Positions 44,540 to 54,426 of a DNA stretch of 64,000 bases are shown in pieces. Every line of letters begins with the position of its first letter. Position 1 is the first letter of the stretch. Where the stretch lies: positions 1 through 64,000 of the forward strand of contig CAKNLX010000002.1 of the NCBI GenBank assembly GCA_930989465.1, given 5' to 3'. The notes under the pieces are model-generated. The model saw only the letters and a list, made by a program, of their open reading frames with translations, made no database searches and was not told where the DNA came from. The position numbers and the translations under genes are program-made. The DNA comes from an uncultured Lactobacillus sp. (GTDB taxonomy: Bacteria; Bacillota; Bacilli; Lactobacillales; Lactobacillaceae).

Positions 44540-45496
44540 TTAATTAATTTGATTGATGGCTTTGCCATCCTTAAAGAAGGATAAAACATTATTGGCTGCT
44601 TCTTTAGATAAATTAAATCTAGCAACATGAGTAGCTGAACCAACATGTGGAGTCATAATTACATTGTCCATCTCCACTAATTCTTGTCTAGGATGTGGCT
44701 CATTTTCAAAGACATCTAATGCTGCACCAGCAATTTCATCATTCTTTAAAGCAGAAATCAAAGCGTCACTATCAACTAAAGAACCGCGAGCTACATTGAT
44801 TAAAAATGCAGTGTCCTTCATTTGTTTAAACACATCGGCATTAATAATGTGGTAAGTTTCATCGGTTGCAGGAGCATGTAAACTTAAGAAATCAGCATTC
44901 TTAATTAATTCATCAAAGTCAACATACTTAGCATCAAGTTCCGCTTCAATTTTTTCATCAAGTTGATGACGATTATGATAGATAACCTTCATCCCCAATG
45001 CCTTAGCAAAACGAGCAACTTGCTGACCGATTCTACCCATGCCTAAAATTCCCAAGGTTTTGCCTTCGATTGAATAGCCTTGATTATCATATTCATCAGC
45101 ATTTAAAAATACGCCTTCACGTAAAGTATGATCATAGTAACGAATTCGACGTGCAGAAGCTAAAATCATTGTTAGAGCTAATTCAGCAGTTGGACGCAGA
45201 ACACTTTCAGGACAATTTGAAACTACAATTTCGTTTTCCTTTGCATATTCCGTATCTACATGATCAAAGCCAACACCATATGTTGAAATTATTTTTAAAT
45301 TCTTGGCTGTGTCGATCATTTGCTTATCAAAAATCATCTTAGCAACAATTACACCATCATATTCGGCGATATGATCTAAAACCCATTGGCGATCATCATC
45401 TGGACGATGACCTACAGGTCCAATAGTTATATCACATACTTCTTTTAAGTATTCTTTTCTTAAGTCAAGATACTACAAATTTGTTTAAATTAACAT
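44540..45496 (-). pseudogene. D-2-hydroxyacid dehydrogenase with damaged 5' end
   Basis: Intact GMGRIGQQVARFAKALGMKV NAD domain; the expected start ATG at 45496 is in frame but reads MLI*TNL*YLDLRKEYLKEVCDITIGPVGH; first intact ATG only at 45337. Confidence 0.65.
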
Positions 45497-46309
45497 CTAT
45501 TTTGCAAATTTATTAATTGCAAGAGCTACGCCATCATGATCACAATCAGCGGTTACGGCATCGGCATGCTCTTTAGTATAATCAACTGCATTGCCCATTG
45601 CCACTCCGACACCAGCATATTCTAGCATGGGTGCATCATTTGCCTGATCACCTAAAGCCATAACATTTTTGGGAGCGATTTTCAAATAATCGCACAGTCT
45701 TCTTAGTCCAGTCCCCTTATCAACTCCGGCTGCAGTCGCTTCATAATAAAATGGCTCAGTTTTAGAAAAAACTACCCGATCCTTCATCTTTTGAAATAAT
45801 GGACTCGTAATTTTACTATCTAAGTAATCTGGATCATCAATATACATACATTTAATAATTGGAATGTGGCGCATCTCTTCTTGAGTTCGATAAGACACTT
45901 CTAATTTAACTACACGCGAATTATAAATTGTATAATGTCCTAAATCTCGATTAGCTGTGTAAATTCGATCTAGGCTTACGCTGTGAAAATGCAAGTTCAA
46001 TTTACGTGCAATTGCTTCAAGATCAATATAATCATCATATTTCAAGCCTTGTTTGAAAATAACCTGACCATTGGTTGATTCAACTACTGCCCCATTAAAA
46101 CTGACCACATACTCATTATCTTGCTTATTTAAGCCTAGTTCATCTAAATACCGCTGTGCACCAGATAGAGGACGACCTGTACAAATAACTATTTGTTTAC
46201 CTTTATCTCTAGCAGCCAAAACGGCTTTTTTAACTGCTGGCGTTATTTCTTTTTTAGAATTAACTAAGGTCCCATCAATATCGATTGCTATTAATTTTAT
46301 TTCGTTCAT
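45497..46309 (-). CDS. Cof-type HAD-IIB family phosphatase
   Basis: KLIAIDIDGTLVNSKKEI, ALGDQANDAPMLEYAGVGVAMGNA. Confidence 0.94.
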   Translation of the reverse strand: MNEIKLIAIDIDGTLVNSKKEITPAVKKAVLAARDKGKQIVICTGRPLSGAQRYLDELGLNKQDNEYVVSFNGAVVESTNGQVIFKQGLKYDDYIDLEAIARKLNLHFHSVSLDRIYTANRDLGHYTIYNSRVVKLEVSYRTQEEMRHIPIIKCMYIDDPDYLDSKITSPLFQKMKDRVVFSKTEPFYYEATAAGVDKGTGLRRLCDYLKIAPKNVMALGDQANDAPMLEYAGVGVAMGNAVDYTKEHADAVTADCDHDGVALAINKFAK

Positions 46310-46353
46310 TTTTCTTTCTTAAAATAAATAAGTATCGTTTATCGCGATACTTA

Positions 46354-47192
46354 TTAAACAGCTACATTTTGGTCATTCTCCTTGAGCTTGACCAATTTTT
46401 TCATATCCTCATCACTAATTTGAAAATTGATATTCAAATTTTCTTTCATTTCCGCAACATTATCGCTCTTTGGCAATACAATGCATCCAAGTTGTAAATC
46501 AAAGGCTAACATTAATTGAGCCGGACTTACATTATATTTCTTTGCATATTTATTTATTTTCGGATCTTTAAGTAATCGTCCATGTGCTAATGGTGAATAA
46601 GCTTCAATTTTAATATCCAAATCATTGCAATATTTCATCAAATCCATTGGTACCTTATTAATATGGACCTCAATTTGATTAACTACAGGCTTTATCGTGC
46701 CATTATTGACAATGTTTGCCACGTCTTCTTGCAAAAAATTAGATACGCCAATTGATCTAACCTTACCTGCTTTTACAGCTTCCTCCATTGCACGCCAATT
46801 TTCTAGATTTCCTTCAAAATGGCGGTCGTTGGTTCGATTTACTTCAATCCAAGGTTTTGCGGTGAATGAATAAGCAATAAATCAATATACTTCAAGCCAA
46901 AACGGTCTAAGGCTTCGTCTATCGCTTCCTTAGTACCTTCATAGTCTTTAACCGCAGTTGGCAACTTAGTTGTTAAAAATATATCACTACGTTCAATATC
47001 GGAGTTCCAAATACCTTTACCGACTCCCCTTTCATTGCCGTAGTCCTTGGCAGTATCAAAGGCACGGTAGCCAACATCAATTGCCTGGCGTACTGTTTTT
47101 CTAACATCATCATTATTGATTAACCAAGTTCCCAATTGAATTTGAGGAATTTCTACTCCGTTATTAAGCGTCAAAGTCTTTCCAAATTTCAC
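46354..47192 (-). pseudogene. aldo/keto reductase split by a frameshift
   Basis: N-terminal half (46839-47192) and C-terminal half (46354-46788) in different frames; joining sequence encodes PWIEVNRTNDRHFEGNLENWRAMEEA; shift at the gcAAAAcc run about 46857. Confidence 0.88.
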
Positions 47193-47268
47193 ACTTTCAC
47201 ACCTCTATACCTTTGTTTTAGATGTCTCTACTTTTTAAAAATCAATCCATGAATAGCTTTTTACTTCC

Positions 47269-47284
47269 ATGCTATATTTAGCAT
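47269..47284. promoter_or_regulatory. inverted repeat upstream of the aldo/keto reductase remnant
   Basis: ATGCTA-TATT-TAGCAT perfect 6-bp arms. Confidence 0.3.
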
Positions 47285-47435
47285 ACATCAAAGTATAATC
47301 AAATCCTATACATATATTTATTTTTTCGTATGGGTTTCAACATCTTTTTCTTCAGCTTAGGCATTGATATAAAGCAACTATTATAGCTTTATTATTTGCT
47401 TAGCTAAAGTATATATAATATACAAATATAGTTAT

Positions 47436-47502
47436 AAAAAAGAAAGAGCTGATTTACGTTTCATCAACTCTTTCTCTTCAGTCTCTTAATTCCCACAACC
47501 TA
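47436..47502 (-). ncRNA. candidate small RNA with own promoter and terminator
   Basis: Minus-strand TTGTTT-16-TATTAT promoter-like boxes (47502-47529), then GAAAGAGTTGATGAAACGTAAATCAGCTCTTTC hairpin with T6 run. Confidence 0.4.
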
Positions 47503-47590
47503 TAATACTATTTTTAAATATTTAAACAATCTAGTAAATTAAGATGTTATTTTTGAAATGTTATTTTTACCAGCTAAAAAAGCGAGGCAC

Positions 47591-47619
47591 TTAAAGCGTT
47601 TACACATAATTTTATGTGT
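47591..47619. promoter_or_regulatory. cre-like site overlapping an 18-bp palindrome
   Basis: TTAAAGCGTTTACA (13/14 cre) overlapping ACACATAATTTTATGTGT (8-bp arms). Confidence 0.45.
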
Positions 47620-47669
47620 TATTTTACAAAAGTGTTACATCATTCTTCAAAATAATGTGTATATGAATA

Positions 47670-48866
47670 TTATTTGAGCTTATCGGCGATCTTTTTTACT
47701 AAACCCTTCGCAATTGCCTGCTTAGACATCAATGGCCATTTATCTATCCTTGTATTGTTTTGCTCTAAAATAACGACTTGGTCTTGATCATTACCAAAAA
47801 CATTCTTCGAAACATCATTGGCTACAATCATATCTGCACCCTTACTCATTAATTTCTTTTGTGCGTTTTTAAGTAAATCATTCGTTTCCGCTGCAAAGCC
47901 AACTACTACTTGATTTGCCTTTTTATGACGCGCGACTTCACGCAAAATATCCTTAGTTTTTACTAGAGTTAAAGATAAAGTATTTTGCTCAGGATCTTTC
48001 TTTAATTTATGGTCGGCCACCTTTGCCATTCGCCAATCTGCTACCGCTGCAGCCATAACCAAAGCATCCCCCTGCTCAAATTCTCTCTTCACTGCAGTTA
48101 ACATCTCTTCACTACTTGCTGCATGAATCAATTCAATATTGCCTGCCTTAGGTAGTTCAACTGAAACATTGCCATAAATCAACTTTACTTGTGCACCAGC
48201 ATCTGCTGCTTCTTGGGCTATAGCAATCCCCATTTTTCCACTTGAACGATTGCCAATAAAACGAACTGGATCGATTGCCTCTTGTGTTCCACCAGCTGTT
48301 ACTATGACTGTTTTATTTTTCAGGATCTTATTTTGATTCAAGATATTCTCTACCCAAGCTGTAATTTCTTCAGGTTCAGGCATTCTGCCTTTAGCAACAT
48401 AACCTTCAGCAAGCATCCCTGTGGCTGGTTCCATTACATGAACGCCATCTCTTTTTAAAAGTGATACATTGCGCTTGGTTGCAGGATTATTCCACATTTG
48501 ATCATTCATAGCAGGCACAACTAATTTAGGTGCTTTTGTTGCCAAAATAGTTGTACTAGCTGCATCATCTGCAATTCCATTAGCCATTTTACTGATAAAG
48601 TTTGCTGTTGCAGGGACAACCAAAGCTAATTGACTCCAACGCGCTAAGTGCACATGAGGGATGCTAGCCTCATTTTCTTTTTCCCATAGATCATCTAAAA
48701 CCGGATATTTTGTTAAAGCTGCCAAAGTATTAGTCGTTACAAAATGCTCTGCATTTTTGGTCATCACTACCCAAACATCATGCCCTTGTTTTTCTAAATT
48801 ACGAACGACTTGAACAGCTTTATAAGCCGCAATTCCGCCTGTTAAATAAACTGTTATTCGTGTCAT
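47670..48866 (-). CDS. coaBC: bifunctional phosphopantothenoylcysteine decarboxylase/phosphopantothenate-cysteine ligase
   Basis: MTRITVYLTGGIAAYKAVQVVRNLEKQG, TAGGTQEAIDPVRFIGNRSSGKMG; start refined to 48866. Confidence 0.96.
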   Translation of the reverse strand: MTRITVYLTGGIAAYKAVQVVRNLEKQGHDVWVVMTKNAEHFVTTNTLAALTKYPVLDDLWEKENEASIPHVHLARWSQLALVVPATANFISKMANGIADDAASTTILATKAPKLVVPAMNDQMWNNPATKRNVSLLKRDGVHVMEPATGMLAEGYVAKGRMPEPEEITAWVENILNQNKILKNKTVIVTAGGTQEAIDPVRFIGNRSSGKMGIAIAQEAADAGAQVKLIYGNVSVELPKAGNIELIHAASSEEMLTAVKREFEQGDALVMAAAVADWRMAKVADHKLKKDPEQNTLSLTLVKTKDILREVARHKKANQVVVGFAAETNDLLKNAQKKLMSKGADMIVANDVSKNVFGNDQDQVVILEQNNTRIDKWPLMSKQAIAKGLVKKIADKLK

Positions 48867-48969
48867 TTCTTTTGTTCCTCTTCTAAAATCATTCGTTTTC
48901 ATTTTATCTCATTCCAGAAAATAGTAGAATAATTTATAGGGGTTAGATTTTGGAGGATAAAATAAAAAA

Positions 48970-49218
48970 GTGAGATTCATAGCAAAGATAATAGTTTCTT
49001 GTCTATTATTGATTACCCTTTCATCCTGTAGTTTTAATAAACAAGCAACTTCATATCCCAAGGTTAAAACAATTAAAGTAGTTGACGAACCGATTTTTCT
49101 TAAAAAGCCTCAAATTAGCAAAATGATTCCTTATTCACCATTAAGATTAAAAGATTTATCTACCAAAAAAACGATCTATATTAATCCAAACCAAATTTTG
49201 GAGCATTCAAAGAAATGA
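48970..49218 (+). CDS. small putative lipoprotein of unknown function
   Basis: 82 aa; GTG start; signal peptide with lipobox-like LSSC (IVSCLLLITLSSCSFNKQ). Confidence 0.65.
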   Translation: MRFIAKIIVSCLLLITLSSCSFNKQATSYPKVKTIKVVDEPIFLKKPQISKMIPYSPLRLKDLSTKKTIYINPNQILEHSKK

Positions 49219-49312
49219 CTAGGTTCATTTCTTTTTTAATTTGCATATAAAAAGGTTGTCATATATAAATTGGTCCTATAAAATTTAAGTAATACAGAAA
49301 GGAACTTCATAT

Positions 49313-50497
49313 ATGCCAAATTTATCTAATGATTTAAATTCAATTATTAACAAAAGACTTAATAATTTATCTGCTTCAAAAATTCGGGCATTTGATCAAA
49401 AGGTTTCAGGTATCCCTAGTATTATCAAATTAACTATCGGTGAGCCTGACCTTGCTACGCCTGAACATGTTAAGCAAGCGGCCATCGCTGATATTCAAGC
49501 TGATGATTCGCACTATGCTCCTCAAGCCGGAAAGCCGGAACTTCTTGACGCCATCAGCAACTATCTTGACCGTTCAATCGGTGTTCATTATGATCCAAAA
49601 AGCGAAATTTGCGTTACTGTCGGAGCTACTGGTGCTTTAAACGATGTATTTATGACCTTGTTAAATCCTGGTGATAAGATTTTAGTACCTACTCCTGTAT
49701 GGGCATTATATTTCCAATTAATTAAGATGACTGGTGCAATCCCTGTTCAGATTGATACTAAGAAAGATGGCTTTATTTTAACCCCTGAACATTTGCGTCA
49801 TGTTTTAGAGGGTCGTGGTAAAGGCGCAAAAGCAATCATCTTAACTGATCCATCTAATCCAACCGGCCGTGTTTACCCAGCAGAGACATTGAAGGCTTTA
49901 GCTGAAGTTATTAAAGAATATAAGATCTTCTCTGTCACTGATGAAATCTACGCTGAATTAGTTTACGGCAATGCCGAACACCATTCACTTTCAGAATATA
50001 TTCCTGAGCACAACATCCTTATTTCAGGTTTATCTAAGGCATATGCAATGACTGGTTGGCGTTTAGGTTATATTGCTGGTCCAAAGCAAATCATGCAAAG
50101 CATTCGCAAAATCAATGCCTTTTTAGTAACCTCAGTAACAGACAATGTTCAAATGGCTGCTGTAGAAGCTTTAAATAATGGCCAAGATAATCCAATTCAA
50201 TCACGCAAGATTTATGAAAGTCGCTTGCAATTTATGCAAACTGGTTTGGAGAAGTTAGGCTTTGAAATGGCCACTCCACAAGGTGCCTTTTACATCTTTG
50301 CCAAGATTCCTGAAAAATATGGTACTGATGATGAAACCTTTGCATATGAATTAGCTCAAAAAGCAAAAGTTGGTGTTACCCCTGGCCGTTACTTTGGTAA
50401 AGGTGGCGAGGGATACGTTCGACTTTCCTACGCTTCATCAACTGAGCAATTACAAGAAAGTCTTCGTCGAATTACTGACTTTGTTAATAACTTATAA
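49313..50497 (+). CDS. class I/II PLP-dependent aminotransferase
   Basis: SGLSKAYAMTGWRLGYIAGP PLP-lysine motif, LTDPSNPTG. Confidence 0.94.
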   Translation: MPNLSNDLNSIINKRLNNLSASKIRAFDQKVSGIPSIIKLTIGEPDLATPEHVKQAAIADIQADDSHYAPQAGKPELLDAISNYLDRSIGVHYDPKSEICVTVGATGALNDVFMTLLNPGDKILVPTPVWALYFQLIKMTGAIPVQIDTKKDGFILTPEHLRHVLEGRGKGAKAIILTDPSNPTGRVYPAETLKALAEVIKEYKIFSVTDEIYAELVYGNAEHHSLSEYIPEHNILISGLSKAYAMTGWRLGYIAGPKQIMQSIRKINAFLVTSVTDNVQMAAVEALNNGQDNPIQSRKIYESRLQFMQTGLEKLGFEMATPQGAFYIFAKIPEKYGTDDETFAYELAQKAKVGVTPGRYFGKGGEGYVRLSYASSTEQLQESLRRITDFVNNL

Positions 50498-50504
50498 ATC
50501 CATA

Positions 50505-50539
50505 CTAAAAAAGAGCGATCCAACGATCGCTCTTTTTTA
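50505..50539. terminator. bidirectional terminator
   Basis: AAAAAAGAGCGATCCAACGATCGCTCTTTTTT. Confidence 0.85.
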
Positions 50540-50552
50540 TTTGTCTTTTATT

Positions 50553-52406
50553 CTACTTATTCCAAGTTGAGTTTTCTTTAGCATCTTCAGCGGCTAAATC
50601 TTCAAGACGCTTTTCAGCTGCCTTGACACTATCTTCATACTTAGCTTCAACTTCAATACCCAAGTCATTCAATTGTTGATCTGCAACTGGAGCTGGAGCG
50701 TGCATCATAGGTTCTGAAGCACTAGCGTTCTTAGGGAATGCCAATACGTCACGGATGTTGTCCTTATCAGCAAGCATCATAGCGAATCTGTCAAGACCGA
50801 TTGCCAAACCTGCGTGAGGTGGGAAGCCCATGTCTAAGGCGTCAAGCAAGTAACCGAATTGTTCATAAGCACGCTTTTCAGTAAAGCCTAATGCCTTGAA
50901 CATGTTTTCTTGGATTGAACGCTTGTGGATACGGATTGATCCACCACCCATTTCGTCACCGTTCATTACGATATCGTAACTACGAGCATGTGCCTTGTGT
51001 GGTTCAGTAGTCAAAAGTTCTACACCCTTGTCGTCTGGCATAGTGAATGGGTGGTGAGCTGCTACCCAACGACCAAGACCTTCATCGTATTCGAATAATG
51101 GCCAGTCAACAACCCAAACAAAGTCGTAAACGCCCTTTGGAATAATGCCAGTTTCCTTAGCAAATTCACGACGAAGGTGGTTCAAACTGTCACAGCAGAC
51201 CTTCCACTTATCAGCGATGAATACAACTAATTCTCCGCCTTCAAGATCGAATTCTTTCTTCAAAGCTTCCTTGTTTTCGTCAGTTAAGAAACGAGCAACC
51301 GGACCTGAGAATTCGCCATCTTCAAACTTAACCCAAGCTAAGCCCTTTGCATGGAAACGCTTGATGAATTCTGCCTTTTGGTCGATCTTCTTACGTGAGT
51401 ATTCCTTAGCACCATTCTTAACAGCGATACCCTTAACAAAACCGCCATCAGCGATTGCACCTGAGAAGACTTTGAAGTCGCTGTCCTTAAAGATTGGGCT
51501 TAAGTCATGAATAAGCATACCGTAACGAGTATCAGGCTTATCACAACCGTACTTGTTCATTGAATCGGTCCATGAAATACGCTTAATTGGAGTCTTAAGG
51601 TCGATGCCCTTAACGTCCTTCATAATCTTCTTCAAAAGACCTTCAGTGTAGCCTTGAATAGTTTCTTCGTCTGCAAATGACATTTCCATATCGATTTGAG
51701 TAAATTCTGGTTGACGGTCACCACGAAGGTCTTCGTCACGGAAACAACGAGCCAATTGGTAGTACTTGTCAAAGCCAGCACCCATGAGCAATTGCTTGAA
51801 CAATTGTGGTGATTGTGGAAGTGCGTAGAAGCTACCTGGGTAAATTCTTGATGGAACTAAGTAGTCACGCGCACCTTCTGGAGATGACTTACCTAAAATT
51901 GGAGTTTCAATATCGATAAAGCCATTTTCATCAAAGAATTCGTGAGTAGCACGCAAAATCTTTGAACGTAAGATAATAGCTTGTTGAACTTCTGGACGAC
52001 GAAGGTCAAGGTAACGATACTTCAATCTAGTTTGTTCTGAAATTTCAACGCCATTCTTAATTTCAAATGGAGGGTTCTTAGCCTTGTTCAAAACAATAAT
52101 ATCAGTTGCATCAACTTCAACTTGACCAGTCTTCATGTCAGGGTTTACTTCTGAACGCTTAACTACCTTACCCTTAACTTGAAGTACGTATTCATTACCA
52201 AGTGAGTCGGCAATGTCCATTAACTTCTTACCGGAGTCCTTGTTAACAACGATTTGTACGATACCTGCACGGTCACGTAAATCGATAAATACCAAGTTAC
52301 CAAGGTTACGTACACGTTGTACCCAACCATAAAGGTTTACATTTTCACCAATATATTTTTCAGTAATATTGCCACAATAATCTGTTCTTTTTTCGATTTT
52401 TTCCAT
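50553..52406 (-). CDS. aspS: aspartyl-tRNA synthetase
   Basis: KRTDYCGNITEKYIGENVNLYGWVQRVRNLGNLVFIDLRDR, GLAIGLDRFAMMLA. Confidence 0.98.
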   Translation of the reverse strand: MEKIEKRTDYCGNITEKYIGENVNLYGWVQRVRNLGNLVFIDLRDRAGIVQIVVNKDSGKKLMDIADSLGNEYVLQVKGKVVKRSEVNPDMKTGQVEVDATDIIVLNKAKNPPFEIKNGVEISEQTRLKYRYLDLRRPEVQQAIILRSKILRATHEFFDENGFIDIETPILGKSSPEGARDYLVPSRIYPGSFYALPQSPQLFKQLLMGAGFDKYYQLARCFRDEDLRGDRQPEFTQIDMEMSFADEETIQGYTEGLLKKIMKDVKGIDLKTPIKRISWTDSMNKYGCDKPDTRYGMLIHDLSPIFKDSDFKVFSGAIADGGFVKGIAVKNGAKEYSRKKIDQKAEFIKRFHAKGLAWVKFEDGEFSGPVARFLTDENKEALKKEFDLEGGELVVFIADKWKVCCDSLNHLRREFAKETGIIPKGVYDFVWVVDWPLFEYDEGLGRWVAAHHPFTMPDDKGVELLTTEPHKAHARSYDIVMNGDEMGGGSIRIHKRSIQENMFKALGFTEKRAYEQFGYLLDALDMGFPPHAGLAIGLDRFAMMLADKDNIRDVLAFPKNASASEPMMHAPAPVADQQLNDLGIEVEAKYEDSVKAAEKRLEDLAAEDAKENSTWNK

Positions 52407-52411
52407 TATTA

Positions 52412-53698
52412 CTAGTCCTTTAATTCTTTCATTACTTTATTCATATCATTAATATCTTCAAGGCTAAGATCAATGGTCTTACCGTCAGCTAAACGCTTAA
52501 CATTCAAGATGCCATTTTCAAGTTCTTTTTCACCTAAAGTGATTACATACTTGGCACCTTCACGGTCAGCCTTCTTGAATTGGCCCTTAAGCTTCTTCTG
52601 GTTAACATCAAAATCAGCTTCAAAGCCTTGCTTACGCAAGCTTCTAGCAATTTCGATAGCCTTTTGAGCAGTACCATCACCGATATTAGTAATGAAGAAA
52701 TCAATGCCTTTATTTTCAAACAAAGCTGGATTTTGCTTTTCAAGAACAAGCATTAATCTTTCTTCACCAATACCAAAACCTACAGCTGGAGTTTGTGGAC
52801 CATTGAATTCTTCAACCAAATGATCGTAACGACCACCACCCAAAATGGTAGTTGCTGATTCCCAAAGACTCTTATCTTCAACCATGAACTCGAAAATAAC
52901 GCCAGTGTAATAATCAAGACCACGAACCAAATCATCATCAATCACATAATCAATACCTAATTGATCAAGCATCTTCAAGATTGATTCAAAGTTAGCCTTA
53001 GAATTATCATCCAAGAAATCACGAATCTTAGGTGCATCTGGTAAGAACTTCTTATCACGATCATCCTTAGAATCCAAGATACGAAGAGGATTATCACGTA
53101 ATCTTCTTTGAGAATCTTCAGATAATTCATCCTTAACTGGAGTGAAGTAGTTTACAAGGGCATCGTGGTAGTCCTTACGTACTTGTTCATTACCTAAAGT
53201 GTTGATGTGAAGTTGGTAGTTCTTAACGCCCAATTCTGCAAGCAAATCGTGACCCATCATAATGGTTTGAACATCAGAAAGTGGATTGCTTGAACCAAAA
53301 CTTTCTACACCGATTTGGTGGAATTCACGTTGACGACCTGCTTGAGGACGTTCATATCTAAAAGTAGATTCCATGTAAAATACGTTAAATGGCTTTACTA
53401 CTTCTGGTGCGTACATCTTGTCTTCAACGTAGGCACGAACTACGCCGGCAGTTCCTTCTGGACGAAGAGCAATATGACGACCACCTTTATCGTTGAAGTC
53501 ATACATTTGCTTTTCTACGATTTCAGAACTATCGCCGCTTGAACGTGAGAAAATTTCGTAATTTTCAAAACTTGGCGTACGAATTTCACGGTAGTTGGCG
53601 CGGTTGAAGAAATTTCTTGCAGTTTCTTCGACCTTTTGCCATGAACCGGATTGTTCAGGCAAAATATCGACTGTACCTTTTGGTTTTTGTACTCTCAT
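52412..53698 (-). CDS. hisS: histidyl-tRNA synthetase
   Basis: [36 protein letters not shown]. Confidence 0.98.
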   Translation of the reverse strand: MRVQKPKGTVDILPEQSGSWQKVEETARNFFNRANYREIRTPSFENYEIFSRSSGDSSEIVEKQMYDFNDKGGRHIALRPEGTAGVVRAYVEDKMYAPEVVKPFNVFYMESTFRYERPQAGRQREFHQIGVESFGSSNPLSDVQTIMMGHDLLAELGVKNYQLHINTLGNEQVRKDYHDALVNYFTPVKDELSEDSQRRLRDNPLRILDSKDDRDKKFLPDAPKIRDFLDDNSKANFESILKMLDQLGIDYVIDDDLVRGLDYYTGVIFEFMVEDKSLWESATTILGGGRYDHLVEEFNGPQTPAVGFGIGEERLMLVLEKQNPALFENKGIDFFITNIGDGTAQKAIEIARSLRKQGFEADFDVNQKKLKGQFKKADREGAKYVITLGEKELENGILNVKRLADGKTIDLSLEDINDMNKVMKELKD

Positions 53699-53735
53699 TT
53701 AATCATCCTTTTTTATTTTGATAACTTTAATAATA

Positions 53736-53935
53736 AAAAAAGCGCCCTTGAACTAAATCAAGGGCGCTCAAATTAGCACGGTACCACCTTTTTGGTTGCT
53801 GCGATTAACGCTCGCCAGACGATCCATTATCTGTTAAAGGTGTCACAGACCGCAATCTATCTGCTCTCTCACCACAATGAGCAGTCTCTTTAAATAGATC
53901 TTTGCTAATCTTCATTCTTTGTCATCGATAATTCT
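53736..53935 (-). ncRNA. T-box leader (hisS-aspS)
   Basis: Minus strand AAGGTGGTACCGTG T-box motif followed by terminator GAGCGCCCTTGATTTAGTTCAAGGGCGCTTTTTTT; specifier region CTGTGACACC at about 53840-53844. Confidence 0.95.
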
Positions 53936-53940
53936 TTTTT

Positions 53941-53969
53941 AGCTTATATTTTTATTGTATTAAAGTCAA
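53941..53969 (-). promoter_or_regulatory. putative promoter of the hisS-aspS T-box transcript
   Basis: TTGACT -17- TAAGCT on the minus strand upstream of the T-box. Confidence 0.5.
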
Positions 53970-53988
53970 CCTTTGAAAGCGATTTTCT

Positions 53989-54426
53989 CTAAAGATCTAA
54001 CACAATTGTGAATGGACCATCGTTTTCTAAGCTAACTTGCATGTCAGCACCAAACTCACCGGTCTCAACATGGAAGCCATCTTGCTCAAGTTCTTTATTG
54101 AAATCTTCCCAAAGTTCTTTTGACTTTGGTGGACGCATTGCTTCAACAAAACTAGGACGATTGCCTTTCTTAGTATTAGCCAATAAAGTAAATTGACTAA
54201 CACTCAAAATTTCACCGCCAACATCTTTCAAAGATAAATTAGTCTTACCATTTTCATCTTCAAAAATACGCATCTTGGCAATCTTGTCAGCTGCTTTTTT
54301 CACAACTGGAAGTTCATCCCCATTTTTGATGCCGACTAATAACATAAAACCCTTGCCAATTTTACCAACGGTTTTACCGTCGATATTTACTTGAGCATGG
54401 TTAACTCTCTGAATTACAACTCGCAT
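53989..54426 (-). CDS. dtd: D-aminoacyl-tRNA deacylase
   Basis: [39 protein letters not shown]. Confidence 0.97.
   Translation of the reverse strand: MRVVIQRVNHAQVNIDGKTVGKIGKGFMLLVGIKNGDELPVVKKAADKIAKMRIFEDENGKTNLSLKDVGGEILSVSQFTLLANTKKGNRPSFVEAMRPPKSKELWEDFNKELEQDGFHVETGEFGADMQVSLENDGPFTIVLDL

Noticed and set aside
47445-47477. 10-codon ORF MKRKSALSFL as a leader peptide
   Set aside because: Lies inside the terminator stem, with no clear downstream gene for attenuation; likely fortuitous.
53968-53985. Fifth cre-like site TTGAAAGCGATTTTCT upstream of the hisS T-box
   Set aside because: Only about 12/14 to the consensus used, and no metabolic rationale; such matches are expected by chance in AT-rich DNA.
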